From Chloroflexota bacterium (lineage in GTDB: Bacteria > Chloroflexota > UBA6077 > JACCZL01): a stretch of DNA of 64,000 nucleotides. The first letter of the stretch is position 1; each line of letters opens with the position of its first letter. The stretch spans positions 107,612-171,611 of the forward strand of contig JADLFM010000173.1 of the NCBI GenBank assembly GCA_020845495.1. The letters are read 5' to 3'. The position numbers and the translations under genes are program-made. Of the stretch, positions 7,948 through 15,920 are shown piece by piece. The notes below the pieces were generated by a model. The model was given only the letters and a program-made list of their open reading frames with translations, did not search any database and was not told the origin of the DNA.

Positions 7948-10575
7948 TCAGGCAGGCGGGGCGGGCTTGCGGATGGCGGCCAGCGCGGCTTCTGCTTCGC
8001 GGGCAAGGGCGAAGCAGACGTCCTGAAGGCGCGCCGCCAGTTCGAGCGGCGTCTCGCCCGGACGACGCTCGAGTGGCGGCCCGAAGGCGATCGCGAGCGG
8101 CCCCTTCGCGAGCTTGACCGGGATCCCCGCGAGCTTCGGACCGTCGTAACGCTCGTCCACGATGGGCATCACCTGCTCGGTACCAGCCAGCCCAAACGGC
8201 ACGATGACCGCGTCGAGGGCGATCGCCAGATGCCCGACGCCCGGCTTGAAACGTGCATCCGGCCGGTCCGCGACCTCGTCCTCGGGGTGAGTGTGCCTCC
8301 CCTGGGGAAAGATCACGACCGGGTTGCCCTGCTCCGCGAGGCGGGCGAGGCCACGCAGACTCACGTCCTGCTCACCGTACTGGCGCAGCGGATACAGCCC
8401 CCAGGCCAGCATCCCGTACCAGGAGAGCAGCCCTGCCTCGTCGAAGCCTCCCGCCCGGGTCGCCACGACCAGCCGGTCCGCAAGGCCGCGGGCCGGAGTT
8501 CGGCGCAGCGCGTGGGCGAGCAGCGGGAAATCGGCGTAGGCGCGGTGAGTACCAGCCAGGATCACCCGGGGCGGCAGGTTCTGAAGGTGCTCGCCGCCGA
8601 TGACGAGCGTGCGGGTGACGAAGGCGTTGAACAGCAGATCGAATGGCAGCCGGATCGGCCGGAGCGCCCGACCCCAGGTGTAGGGCCAGAGCGGTTGCCT
8701 GGCGCGGGCCTGCTCCTTCGCCCGGCCTGGCGCTGAGCCGATCCCGACACCCTGGGCCGGTGCGCTCGCCATCCGCTCGCGCACCTGCCCCACTGTCATG
8801 TCGGGCGTGACGGCAGCCTCGGGGACGCTCTTACCGGTCTTGTCCTCCAGGGCCAACCCGAGCTCGACGAGGGCCAGGCTGTCCAGGCCGAGCTCGGCCA
8901 GGGTTTGCTCGTCGCGCACGGCCGGCACCCGCGCGACGTTGGCGATTGCCTGCCCGACCGGGTCGTCCGAGGCAAGCGTGGCGTCGACCTCCACCGCTTC
9001 GACGGCAGCGGGCGGCGGGATCAGGTGGCGGCGCACCTTCAGGGTCGAAGTACGCGGGAAGTCAGGCTCCGGCCACCAGGAGGCCGTGGCGACGCGCTGA
9101 TGCTGCGCCAGCCGGCCGTTGACCTGGGCGACCAACTCTCCCAGGTCCGCCTCACGGGCGTTCGGACCAGCCGGGAGCAGGTAGGCGTGGAGCACCATCC
9201 CGCCGCCTGGCGTTGGCACGCCGATGACGGTGGCATCCTTGACCGACGGCTCGCCGCATAGCGCGTCCTCGACGTCCTCTGGCCAGACGTTCATGCCAGA
9301 CGGCAGCACGATCAAGTCCTTGGCGCGCCCGGCCAGGAAAATGTTCCCCTGCCCGTCGATCCGCGCCAGGTCGCCGGTGTGGTACCAGCCGTCGGTCAGT
9401 ACCTCGGCAGTACGGGCCGGGTCTTTCCAGTAGCCCCGCATCACATTCGGGCCACGCACCAGTAGTTCGCCCCCGTCGTTCAGCCGGACCTCGACGTCGC
9501 GGAGCGGCTTGCCGACACTGCCGAGCGGCGTCGAGCCGTCCGGCCGGCCACCGGACACGATCGGGGAGCACTCGCTGGCGCCGTACCCTTGAACGACTCT
9601 GACGCCAATCCGCTCCCAGAGCACCTGGGTCTCGGGCGACAGGGCCGCGCCACCAGCCGCCAGCAGCCGGAGGTGTCCGCCGAGTTTCCGGTGGACCGGC
9701 CAGAAGAGCTTTCGCCGCGCAGTCATGGGCAACTTTGGTGCAAGCGCGGTGGCAGCACGGTAGACCTGAGCGGGCAACTTCTCTTGGAGTTGGCCGTCCA
9801 GGGTCTGCCCCATGATCGTCAACATCTGGGGCACCGTCACCATGTGGGTGATGCGCTGCTCCTGGAACACCCGCAAGACGTCGGGGCCGCGCCGACTCGG
9901 TACGTAGTGGATGGCCGCGCCCCGCGCCAGCGGGTAGAGCATGCCACAGGTGAACTCGAACAGGTGTGAGAGCGGCAGGATGCTGGCCAGCCGGCAGGTT
10001 GTGTCGAGCGGGATGATGTCGCTGGCCGCATCGATCTGCGAAAGCAAGTTGAGGTGCGTGATCATGCAGCCCTTGGGGTTGCCGGTGGTGCCTGAGGTGA
10101 AGAAGAGCGCGGCCAGATCCTCGCCGGGCTGGGTCCAGCCGTTCGGGAAGGCTGGCAGCGCTGGCTCGGCGCCCACGCTATCGCCGGGCTCCCACCACGC
10201 CCGGACCAGTTCGGCCGGCGCCCAGGCCGGGTGCTCGTCGTCGTCGACGAGGATCAGGCGGGGCTCGACGGACGTGATGATCCGGCTGGCAGCATCCGGG
10301 TTCATCTCACGGTCGAACGGGACGATCACCGCGCCAAGCTTCCAGCAAGCGAAGAAGTAAACCGGGGTGCGCCAGGAACTCGGCAGCCAGGCGATGACGC
10401 GGTCGCCCTCGCCGACGCCGAGCGCGGCCAGTTCGTCGGCTAGCCGGTCCACGCGGGCTAGCAGTTCGCGACTGTCAACCGTTCGCCAGATCAGCCCCTG
10501 CTGGCTGCCGAGCGCGATGGCATCTGGGGCGGCGGCAGCGCGTCGGCGCACCACGTCATACAGGTGGTCGAGCAT
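7948..10575 (-). CDS. Acyl-AMP ligase / acyl carrier / PlsC acyltransferase fusion
   Basis: An 875-residue three-domain protein. Residues about 1-500 form an AMP-dependent synthetase: P-loop LFFTSGTTGNPKG, GYGASECSP, YHTGDLARID and a terminal Lys in TSTLKVRRH. Residues about 545-625 form an acyl-carrier domain with the phosphopantetheine serine in LGLDSLALVEL. The C-terminal 220 residues form a PlsC/LPLAT domain with the HxxxxD motif in GTHRAYADF and the second block FPQGRHTHPED. The likely job is to activate a fatty acid, load it on its own carrier and transfer it to a lysophospholipid-like acceptor, similar in logic to Aas. I use ATG at 10575 (MLDHLYDVV) because a GGGGGTG site precedes it and the synthetase homology begins there; upstream in-frame codons look non-coding. 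Confidence 0.87.
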   Translation of the reverse strand: MLDHLYDVVRRRAAAAPDAIALGSQQGLIWRTVDSRELLARVDRLADELAALGVGEGDRVIAWLPSSWRTPVYFFACWKLGAVIVPFDREMNPDAASRIITSVEPRLILVDDDEHPAWAPAELVRAWWEPGDSVGAEPALPAFPNGWTQPGEDLAALFFTSGTTGNPKGCMITHLNLLSQIDAASDIIPLDTTCRLASILPLSHLFEFTCGMLYPLARGAAIHYVPSRRGPDVLRVFQEQRITHMVTVPQMLTIMGQTLDGQLQEKLPAQVYRAATALAPKLPMTARRKLFWPVHRKLGGHLRLLAAGGAALSPETQVLWERIGVRVVQGYGASECSPIVSGGRPDGSTPLGSVGKPLRDVEVRLNDGGELLVRGPNVMRGYWKDPARTAEVLTDGWYHTGDLARIDGQGNIFLAGRAKDLIVLPSGMNVWPEDVEDALCGEPSVKDATVIGVPTPGGGMVLHAYLLPAGPNAREADLGELVAQVNGRLAQHQRVATASWWPEPDFPRTSTLKVRRHLIPPPAAVEAVEVDATLASDDPVGQAIANVARVPAVRDEQTLAELGLDSLALVELGLALEDKTGKSVPEAAVTPDMTVGQVRERMASAPAQGVGIGSAPGRAKEQARARQPLWPYTWGRALRPIRLPFDLLFNAFVTRTLVIGGEHLQNLPPRVILAGTHRAYADFPLLAHALRRTPARGLADRLVVATRAGGFDEAGLLSWYGMLAWGLYPLRQYGEQDVSLRGLARLAEQGNPVVIFPQGRHTHPEDEVADRPDARFKPGVGHLAIALDAVIVPFGLAGTEQVMPIVDERYDGPKLAGIPVKLAKGPLAIAFGPPLERRPGETPLELAARLQDVCFALAREAEAALAAIRKPAPPA

Positions 10576-10710
10576 CGGAGCACCCCCGTCGAGGCAGGAC
10601 CGCGCCGCCCGAGGCCCGGCATCGAGGCGGCCCGCGTCACGCGGATGGCGCTGTTGTACCGCATCCTGGCCCACGAGCGGGACGGTTTCTCCCGGGCCGG
10701 TGGCGGACAC

Positions 10711-11988
10711 TCACCCTGCATAGGTGACCCGATAGATCTGGCCGGCCTTGTCATCGGAGATCAGCAGCGCGCCGTCTGGCGCGCTGATGACGTCGACGGG
10801 GCGGCCCCACGCCCGCGTGCCCTGGAGCCAGCCAGTCACGAAGTCCTGAACCTCGCCGGTCGGGCGGCCATCCTGCATCCGCAGGCGAACGACCTTGTAG
10901 CCAGTCGGGATGCTCCGGTTCCACGAGCCGTGGAAGGCGACGAACAGGTCGCCCTGATAGCCTTGAGGGAACTGCGAGCCCTCGTAGAACGCCAGTCCGA
11001 GCGGCGCCGAATGGGCCTGCATCTCGACGGCGGGCCGGGACACGCCGTCACAGGCACCGGGCGTTCCAAACTGGGGGTCTGGCGTGGCGCCGTTGATGCA
11101 GCGCGGCCAGCCAAAGTCGTCGCCGTCATGAACGATGTTGACTGTCTCGGGCGGCACGTTATCCCCAAGCTGGTCGCGGCCGTTGTTCGTCGCGTACAGG
11201 TCGCCGGTCGTCGGGTTGAACACGAAGCCGACGGCGTTGCGGAGGCCGCGTGCATAGACCCGCCCGTCGCTGCCATCCGGCTTGAACTGCATGATGGTTG
11301 CGCGGCGGGCATCGCGCTCGTTGCAGACGTTGCAGGACGAGCCGATCGAGACGTAGAGCATGCCGTCCGGCCCGAAGCCGACCGTGCGCGTGGAGTGGCC
11401 GCCGTTGGCGGGGAGATCGGCCAGATGCTCGTGGCGATCGAACACCCCGTCGCCATCGTCGTCCCAGAGGCGGGACACCTGATTCGTCTCGCCGACATAC
11501 AGGGCGCCGTCGTGGAACGCCAGTCCGTGCGGGTTGTTCAGACCCTCGGCCACCACGACCGTATCGTCGGCCACGCCGTCCCCATTCCGATCTGGCAGAC
11601 GCACGATCTCGCCCTGTGACATCAGACTGGCGTACATATCACCGCTCGGCCCGACCGTCATGAAGCGCACCCCATCCAGGTTGGCCGCGAACAGGCCGAT
11701 CTGGAAGCCCGGCGGCAGTTGGAGTGAGTCGAGCCGCCCATCCTGGGCGGTCGCGCTCGGTGCACCCATCAGGAGCGGTACACCCAGGAGTGCAACCTGC
11801 ACCAACACGAGCACGCCGATGATGGAGAGCAACGCGCGCCACCCACGCAGCCGGCCGGCGAGACCTCGGTCCGAATGTGCGCCGGGGGCGAGGTCCGTAC
11901 CCGAGGTGGTGCGCAAGCCAGCCGGCGGGACAGCCTCCGAGCCAGACCTGGCATCAGGATTGGAGTCAGGGCGCGGAGCAGGACGCAT
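10711..11988 (-). CDS. Membrane-anchored sugar/sorbosone dehydrogenase-like beta-propeller
   Basis: A 425-residue protein of the PQQ-dependent glucose/sorbosone dehydrogenase (GSDH, Asd-like) family. A Pro/Arg-rich head is followed by a hydrophobic segment (about residues 47-68, ending PSATAQDG), so it is secreted or membrane-tethered. The propeller has family marks: LPPGFQIGLFA, NPHGLAFHDGALYVG, GHSTRTVGFGPDGMLYVSIG, YARGLRNAVGFVFNP and GWPRCING. Two acidic loops (RNGDGVADD and DDDGDGVFDRHE) look like calcium-binding loops. The ATG at 11988 is preceded by GGGGAGGCGAG. Catalytic use of PQQ is a family inference; no PQQ biosynthesis genes lie in the window. Confidence 0.82.
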   Translation of the reverse strand: MRPAPRPDSNPDARSGSEAVPPAGLRTTSGTDLAPGAHSDRGLAGRLRGWRALLSIIGVLVLVQVALLGVPLLMGAPSATAQDGRLDSLQLPPGFQIGLFAANLDGVRFMTVGPSGDMYASLMSQGEIVRLPDRNGDGVADDTVVVAEGLNNPHGLAFHDGALYVGETNQVSRLWDDDGDGVFDRHEHLADLPANGGHSTRTVGFGPDGMLYVSIGSSCNVCNERDARRATIMQFKPDGSDGRVYARGLRNAVGFVFNPTTGDLYATNNGRDQLGDNVPPETVNIVHDGDDFGWPRCINGATPDPQFGTPGACDGVSRPAVEMQAHSAPLGLAFYEGSQFPQGYQGDLFVAFHGSWNRSIPTGYKVVRLRMQDGRPTGEVQDFVTGWLQGTRAWGRPVDVISAPDGALLISDDKAGQIYRVTYAG

Positions 11989-12066
11989 CTCGCCTCCCCG
12001 GCGTCGGCGTGCACCGAGAGTATCCCTCGCCAGACGCGCCGCGACAACGTTGTAGCGTCCGCGTGC

Positions 12067-12095
12067 TTGATGATGACTACTCTGCTTGCTATCAT
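12067..12095 (+). promoter_or_regulatory. Predicted sigma-70-type promoter of the molybdate cluster
   Basis: TTGATG (12067-12072) and TATCAT (12090-12095) are separated by 17 nt, a good match to a housekeeping promoter. It lies about 70 nt upstream of the HTH-PBP regulator in the gap from the divergent sugar-dehydrogenase gene. The box resemblance is seen directly; promoter activity is inferred. Confidence 0.45.
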
Positions 12096-12162
12096 GACAA
12101 AGACACACGACAGATGAGTGCCCGGTGACCTGCCGGCCTCGCTGGAGAGGAGGCCGGTCGGG

Positions 12163-13326
12163 ATGACGACCCACGGGACGCTCGACGTTCTGCTGCGCGC
12201 GGCGCGTGCTCAGGCCGGTCTCTCCCAGGCCGAGCTAGCCATCCGGGCCGGGGTCACTCGACAGGCTATCAGCGCCATCGAGTCTGGCAAGGCTGCCCCC
12301 ACGATGGCCGTCGCCTTACGGTTGGCGCGAGCACTCGGCCGACGCGTGGACGACCTGTTTCGTCTCGTGGACGAACTGCCCGGCGTCACTGCCGCATTGC
12401 TGAACCGCGAGCCGCTGCCGGACGACGGCGCGGTTCGGGTCCAGGTAGCGAACGTCGGGGGCAGGCTCGTCGCGCGGCCCCTGGCAGGCGCGGGCGGAGC
12501 GGTCCTGACGCTTCCGCGCGCCAACGGTATCGTCTCGGCCGAGCAGCTTGGGCGAGTCAGGTTACGGGGTCGTGACGAGCAGCCGAGCGTACGAGTGAGC
12601 CTGTTCGTGGATCCTGAGCGGCTGGCCGGCACGGTCGTCGCGGTCGGCTGCGATCCGGCCACCAGCCTGCTGGCGGATCATCTGCGCCGCCGACATCCCA
12701 CGATGGAGCTCGCCTGGCACGGCGGCAACAGCCTGTCCGCGTTGGAAGCGGTAGCGCGCGGCGACGCCCACCTGGCCGGCTGCCACCTGCTGGAGCCGGC
12801 GACGGGCGAATACAACGTCGGGTACGCCCGGCGGCTGCTCGGCGCCAACGCACGTCTCGTGACCTTCGCCAACTGGGAACAAGGACTGATGCTCGCGGCT
12901 GGCAACCCGCGCGGCATCCACGAGGCCGGGGATCTGGCTCGGCCGGACGTGCGCGTCGTCAATCGCGAGCCGGGCAGTGGAGCGCGCGCCCTCCTGGACG
13001 CCGAGCTTGCCCGGGCAGGGCTGCGTCCAGAGCAGATCGGCGGGTATGCGACGGTGGTGCATAGCCATCTGGCGGCGGCTGAGTCGGTCGCGGCAGGGCT
13101 CGCCGACGCAGCGGTTGGGGTGCGCGCGGCAGCCCAGGCGCTCGGGCTGGCGTTCCTGCCGCTCGCTCACGAGCGCTACGACCTGGTCATCCCAGCCACG
13201 TTCTTCGAACTGGCGCCAGTCCAGGCGCTCCTCGAAACCCTGACCAGCCCGCTCTTCCGGCTGGAGGTCGAGGCGCTCGGCGGCTACGACGTGACGCCGA
13301 TGGGAACGCTCGTGTCGGCGGCCTGA
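12163..13326 (+). CDS. XRE-type HTH regulator fused to a molybdate-like PBP sensor domain
   Basis: A 387-residue one-component regulator. Residues about 5-65 are an XRE helix-turn-helix (LRAARAQAGLSQAELA, GVTRQAISAIESGK, LRLARALGRRVDDLF). After a linker, residues about 160-385 form a periplasmic-binding-protein-like domain of the PBP/ModA-related family (VAVGCDPATSLLADHL, HGGNSLSALEAV, REPGSGARALLD), which in homologues senses molybdate or a related ligand. The ATG at 12163 follows GGAGAGGAGG with 9 nt spacing. It is the first gene of a co-directional set with a TOBE protein, ModA and ModB, so it probably controls molybdate uptake. Whether it activates or represses cannot be told. Confidence 0.85.
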   Translation: MTTHGTLDVLLRAARAQAGLSQAELAIRAGVTRQAISAIESGKAAPTMAVALRLARALGRRVDDLFRLVDELPGVTAALLNREPLPDDGAVRVQVANVGGRLVARPLAGAGGAVLTLPRANGIVSAEQLGRVRLRGRDEQPSVRVSLFVDPERLAGTVVAVGCDPATSLLADHLRRRHPTMELAWHGGNSLSALEAVARGDAHLAGCHLLEPATGEYNVGYARRLLGANARLVTFANWEQGLMLAAGNPRGIHEAGDLARPDVRVVNREPGSGARALLDAELARAGLRPEQIGGYATVVHSHLAAAESVAAGLADAAVGVRAAAQALGLAFLPLAHERYDLVIPATFFELAPVQALLETLTSPLFRLEVEALGGYDVTPMGTLVSAA

Positions 13327-13422
13327 CGCAGCGTTCGTCCTCGGCACCGGACGTGCCGGGTGGCGGGGGCGGGGCATCCGGCCTGTCCCAGTCGACTGAA
13401 CAACCCTGAGAGGAGACAAGTC

Positions 13423-13626
13423 GTGGAGATCAGCGCGCGCAACCAACTGCACGGGACCGTCAAGAGCATCAAGCTCGGGCAGGTGATGGCCGAGGTCGTC
13501 GTCGACGTGAACGGGAGCGAGGTCGTCGCCGCGATCACTCGCTCGTCAGTCGAGTCGCTGGGCCTCGCGCAAGGCGACCGGGTGACTGCCATCATCAAGG
13601 CGACCGAAGTCATGATCGGAAAGTAG
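13423..13626 (+). CDS. TOBE-domain molybdate-binding protein (Mop-like)
   Basis: A 67-residue single TOBE (molybdenum-pterin-binding, Mop) domain: SARNQLHGTVKSIKLGQ, then MAEVVVDVNGSEVVAAITR, then SVESLGLAQGDRVTAIIKA, ending EVMIGK. Mop proteins assemble into oligomers that bind molybdate or tungstate in the cytoplasm for storage or sensing. The GTG start at 13423 has AGAGGAG upstream. It sits between the HTH-PBP regulator and modA, all in the same direction, which supports a role in molybdate homeostasis. Confidence 0.92.
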   Translation: MEISARNQLHGTVKSIKLGQVMAEVVVDVNGSEVVAAITRSSVESLGLAQGDRVTAIIKATEVMIGK

Positions 13627-13735
13627 GGCGCCGAACGATCACAGTGGGATCCGGGAGCAGAGCGCGTGCACGGCGGGCAATAGAGCGGAGCGCATCCGCT
13701 GAGGAGACACGGTCCTGCTGGATCGAGGGAGGCAG

Positions 13736-14698
13736 ATGGTGGCCTGGGGCTCTGGATTCGTCAGGCGGGGGCTGGCGGTAGTCGGCGCGATTGCCTTGAC
13801 TGTAGCAGCGGTCATGCCGCTCGCCCCGCCGACCGCGCCCGCGGATGCCCAGGGCGCCGAGTTGACCGTGTTTGCGGCTGCTTCCCTTGCGGACGCCTTC
13901 GGTGAGATCGGCACGCTCTACACGGATCAGACCGGTATCCCGGTGCGCTTCAATTTTGGCGCGTCGTCGCAGCTTCGGACCCAACTGGAGCAGGGCGCAC
14001 GTGCCGACGTCTTCGCCTCGGCAGATCAGGCCCAGATGGACCGCGCCCGGGCGGCCGACGTCCTCGATGGGGATGACGTGACGTTCGCCACTAATCGGCT
14101 CGTCATCATCACGCCGGCGAGCGATCCGGGCGGCATCCGGAGCCCCGCTGACCTGGCGCGGCCGGGCGTGCGGCTGGTAACTGCCGCTCCGGAGGTGCCT
14201 ATCGGGGCGTATACCCAGGCCATGCTCGACGCGATGAGCCAGTCGCCAGAGTACGGCACCGAGTTCAAGGGCCGCGCCAACGCGAACGTCGTCTCACGCG
14301 AGCCGAACGTCCGGCAAGTCGTGGCCAAAATTCAGCTTGGCGAGGGCGACGCCGCCGTCGTCTATTTGACCGACGTCACCCCCCAGTCGGCGCCCGACCT
14401 GCGGACCATCGAGATCCCGGCTGAGGTCAACATGCTGGCGGCGTACCCGATCGCGTTAGTGGCGGGCGGACCGCGCACCGAGGCCGGAGCGTCCTTTATT
14501 GCCTTCGTGCTGTCGCCGGCCGGGCAGGGCGTCCTCCAGAACTGGAACTTCACGCCGGTCGGGCCCGTCGCGCTGGCGCCCGGTCTACCGGTGCCAGCCG
14601 TTGACTCACCCGGGCGCATGGCCGCAGTCAGGCTGCCAGGTGGCCTGGAAGCCGCGCCGGCCGCTCCACCTGCCGGCGGGGCGGCACACGCCTGGTGA
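13736..14698 (+). CDS. modA: Molybdate ABC transporter substrate-binding protein
   Basis: A 320-residue exported solute-binding protein. A signal peptide covers about residues 1-40 (hydrophobic VVGAIALTVAAVMPLA, then ADAQGAE). The mature part begins with the ModA hallmark LTVFAAASLADAF and continues with FNFGASSQLRTQLEQG, ADVFASADQAQM and NRLVIITP. The last 45 residues are Ala/Pro-rich and not part of the fold. It captures molybdate or tungstate for import. The stop codon overlaps the modB start by 4 nt (GTGA), so translation is probably coupled. A poly-purine site (GAGGGAGGCAG) precedes the ATG. Confidence 0.93.
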   Translation: MVAWGSGFVRRGLAVVGAIALTVAAVMPLAPPTAPADAQGAELTVFAAASLADAFGEIGTLYTDQTGIPVRFNFGASSQLRTQLEQGARADVFASADQAQMDRARAADVLDGDDVTFATNRLVIITPASDPGGIRSPADLARPGVRLVTAAPEVPIGAYTQAMLDAMSQSPEYGTEFKGRANANVVSREPNVRQVVAKIQLGEGDAAVVYLTDVTPQSAPDLRTIEIPAEVNMLAAYPIALVAGGPRTEAGASFIAFVLSPAGQGVLQNWNFTPVGPVALAPGLPVPAVDSPGRMAAVRLPGGLEAAPAAPPAGGAAHAW

Positions 14699-15666
14699 AC
14701 GTGGCCTCCCGATCTGGCGCGGCCGCCCGTCGCAGCACGCCTTCCTGCCACGACGCGGCCGCCCGCCACGGCGCGGCCGTGCAGACACTGCCCGCCCCGG
14801 TGTCGACGCGGACGCGCGTCGTAGCACCGTCGACGGCCGGCCCTGCCGCGTCCTCCGCCACCCGCCGACGACTGCCGACGGGTGGCTCTGCCCTGCTCGT
14901 GGCCGCTGCCGCGGCGTTCGTCCTGCTCGTCGGGCTGCCGATTCTGGCGATCTTCGTGCGGGCCATCCCGAGCGGAGCGCTCGGCCCGGTGCTCGCGCGG
15001 CCGGTGGTGGTAGAAGCGTTGCGGTTGAGCCTGCTGACGACCGCCCTATCTCTTGGGCTGACGTTGCTGGTCGGGACACCGGTTGCCTGGCTGCTCGCAC
15101 GAGGGCGGTTCCCTGGCCGTGACCTGCTGGACAGCCTGATCGAGCTTCCGATGGTGCTGCCGCCGGCCGTCGCTGGCGTCGGCCTGCTGATGGCCTTCGG
15201 GCGGCGCGGGCTGCTCGGCCCGGCGCTCGAATCGCTGGGGATCACCATCGGCTTCACGACCGCCGCCGTGGTCCTGGCTCAGTTGTTCGTGGCCGCGCCG
15301 TTCTACATCCGCTCGGCGCGTGTCGGGTTCGCGGCGGTGGACCGCGAGCTCGAAGAGATGGCCTTCACGCTGGGCTGCTCGCGCTGGGCCGCGTTCTGGC
15401 GGGTGACGGTGCCGCTCACGCTCCCGTCGCTGCTGGCCGGCGCGGCGATGTGCTGGGCACGAGCACTCGGCGAGTTCGGCGCGACGATCATGTTTGCTGG
15501 CAGTTTCCAGGGGCGCACCCAGACGATGCCGCTGGCCGTCTATGCGGCGCTGGAAACCGATCTGGACGCCGCCCTCGCGCTGTCGGCTGTCCTCGTGGTG
15601 GTGTCGTTCGCGGTGCTCGGCGTGGTCCGGCTGGCCGTGCGTCGCTCCGGTCTCGGCACCACCTGA
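14695..15666 (+). CDS. modB: Molybdate ABC transporter permease
   Basis: A 323-residue inner-membrane permease. A 60-residue Ala/Arg-rich cytoplasmic head precedes TM1 (LLVAAAAAFVLLVGLPILAI). About five more spans follow, and the cytoplasmic EAA loop that docks the ATPase is clear: ELEEMAFTLGCSRWAAFWRV. GEFGATIMFAGSFQGRTQTM is a ModB/CysT-type segment. The GTG start at 14695 overlaps the modA stop; a later start that trims the head is possible. No modC ATPase follows: the next gene is a chemoreceptor. The transporter must therefore use an ATPase encoded elsewhere. Confidence 0.93.
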   Translation: MNVASRSGAAARRSTPSCHDAAARHGAAVQTLPAPVSTRTRVVAPSTAGPAASSATRRRLPTGGSALLVAAAAAFVLLVGLPILAIFVRAIPSGALGPVLARPVVVEALRLSLLTTALSLGLTLLVGTPVAWLLARGRFPGRDLLDSLIELPMVLPPAVAGVGLLMAFGRRGLLGPALESLGITIGFTTAAVVLAQLFVAAPFYIRSARVGFAAVDRELEEMAFTLGCSRWAAFWRVTVPLTLPSLLAGAAMCWARALGEFGATIMFAGSFQGRTQTMPLAVYAALETDLDAALALSAVLVVVSFAVLGVVRLAVRRSGLGTT

Positions 15667-15800
15667 GGCGCGACGCACTGCTTCGCGGCCGTGCCACTCC
15701 CGCAGAACGCGCGACGGTCCGGTGTGGCGGCCGAGTAGCGCCCTCGGGCCAGAGCAGCGCTCTGATAGAGCCGGACCGAGCCGTGTCAGGTTTGCGTAAA

Positions 15801-15840
15801 TAACGGCCTGCCCCTCCCGTTTCGGGTGCAAGCGCCGTTA
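15801..15840 (+). promoter_or_regulatory. Nested inverted repeat in the leader of the chemoreceptor gene
   Basis: TAACGGC at 15801-15807 pairs with GCCGTTA at 15834-15840, and inside it CCCG-TTT-CGGG (15816-15826) forms a second stem. This would give a two-tier hairpin 80 nt before the chosen chemoreceptor start and 135 nt after modB. It could be an attenuating leader, a terminator after modB (there is no U-tract) or an operator. It does not match the c-di-GMP-I riboswitch consensus. Confidence 0.35.
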
Positions 15841-15920
15841 TGAACCTATGTACCGTCCTGTCAAGCAGGGTGGTCGCGGCAGCAAGCCTGTACGGGGGCG
15901 CCCTCGCCCAGGCACGCACG

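Noticed and set aside
15790..15900. Possible cyclic-di-GMP (GEMM) riboswitch before the chemoreceptor
   Set aside because: The GCAAACC core, the GNRA-type P2 loop and the receptor sequence are absent; only an unrelated inverted repeat is seen.
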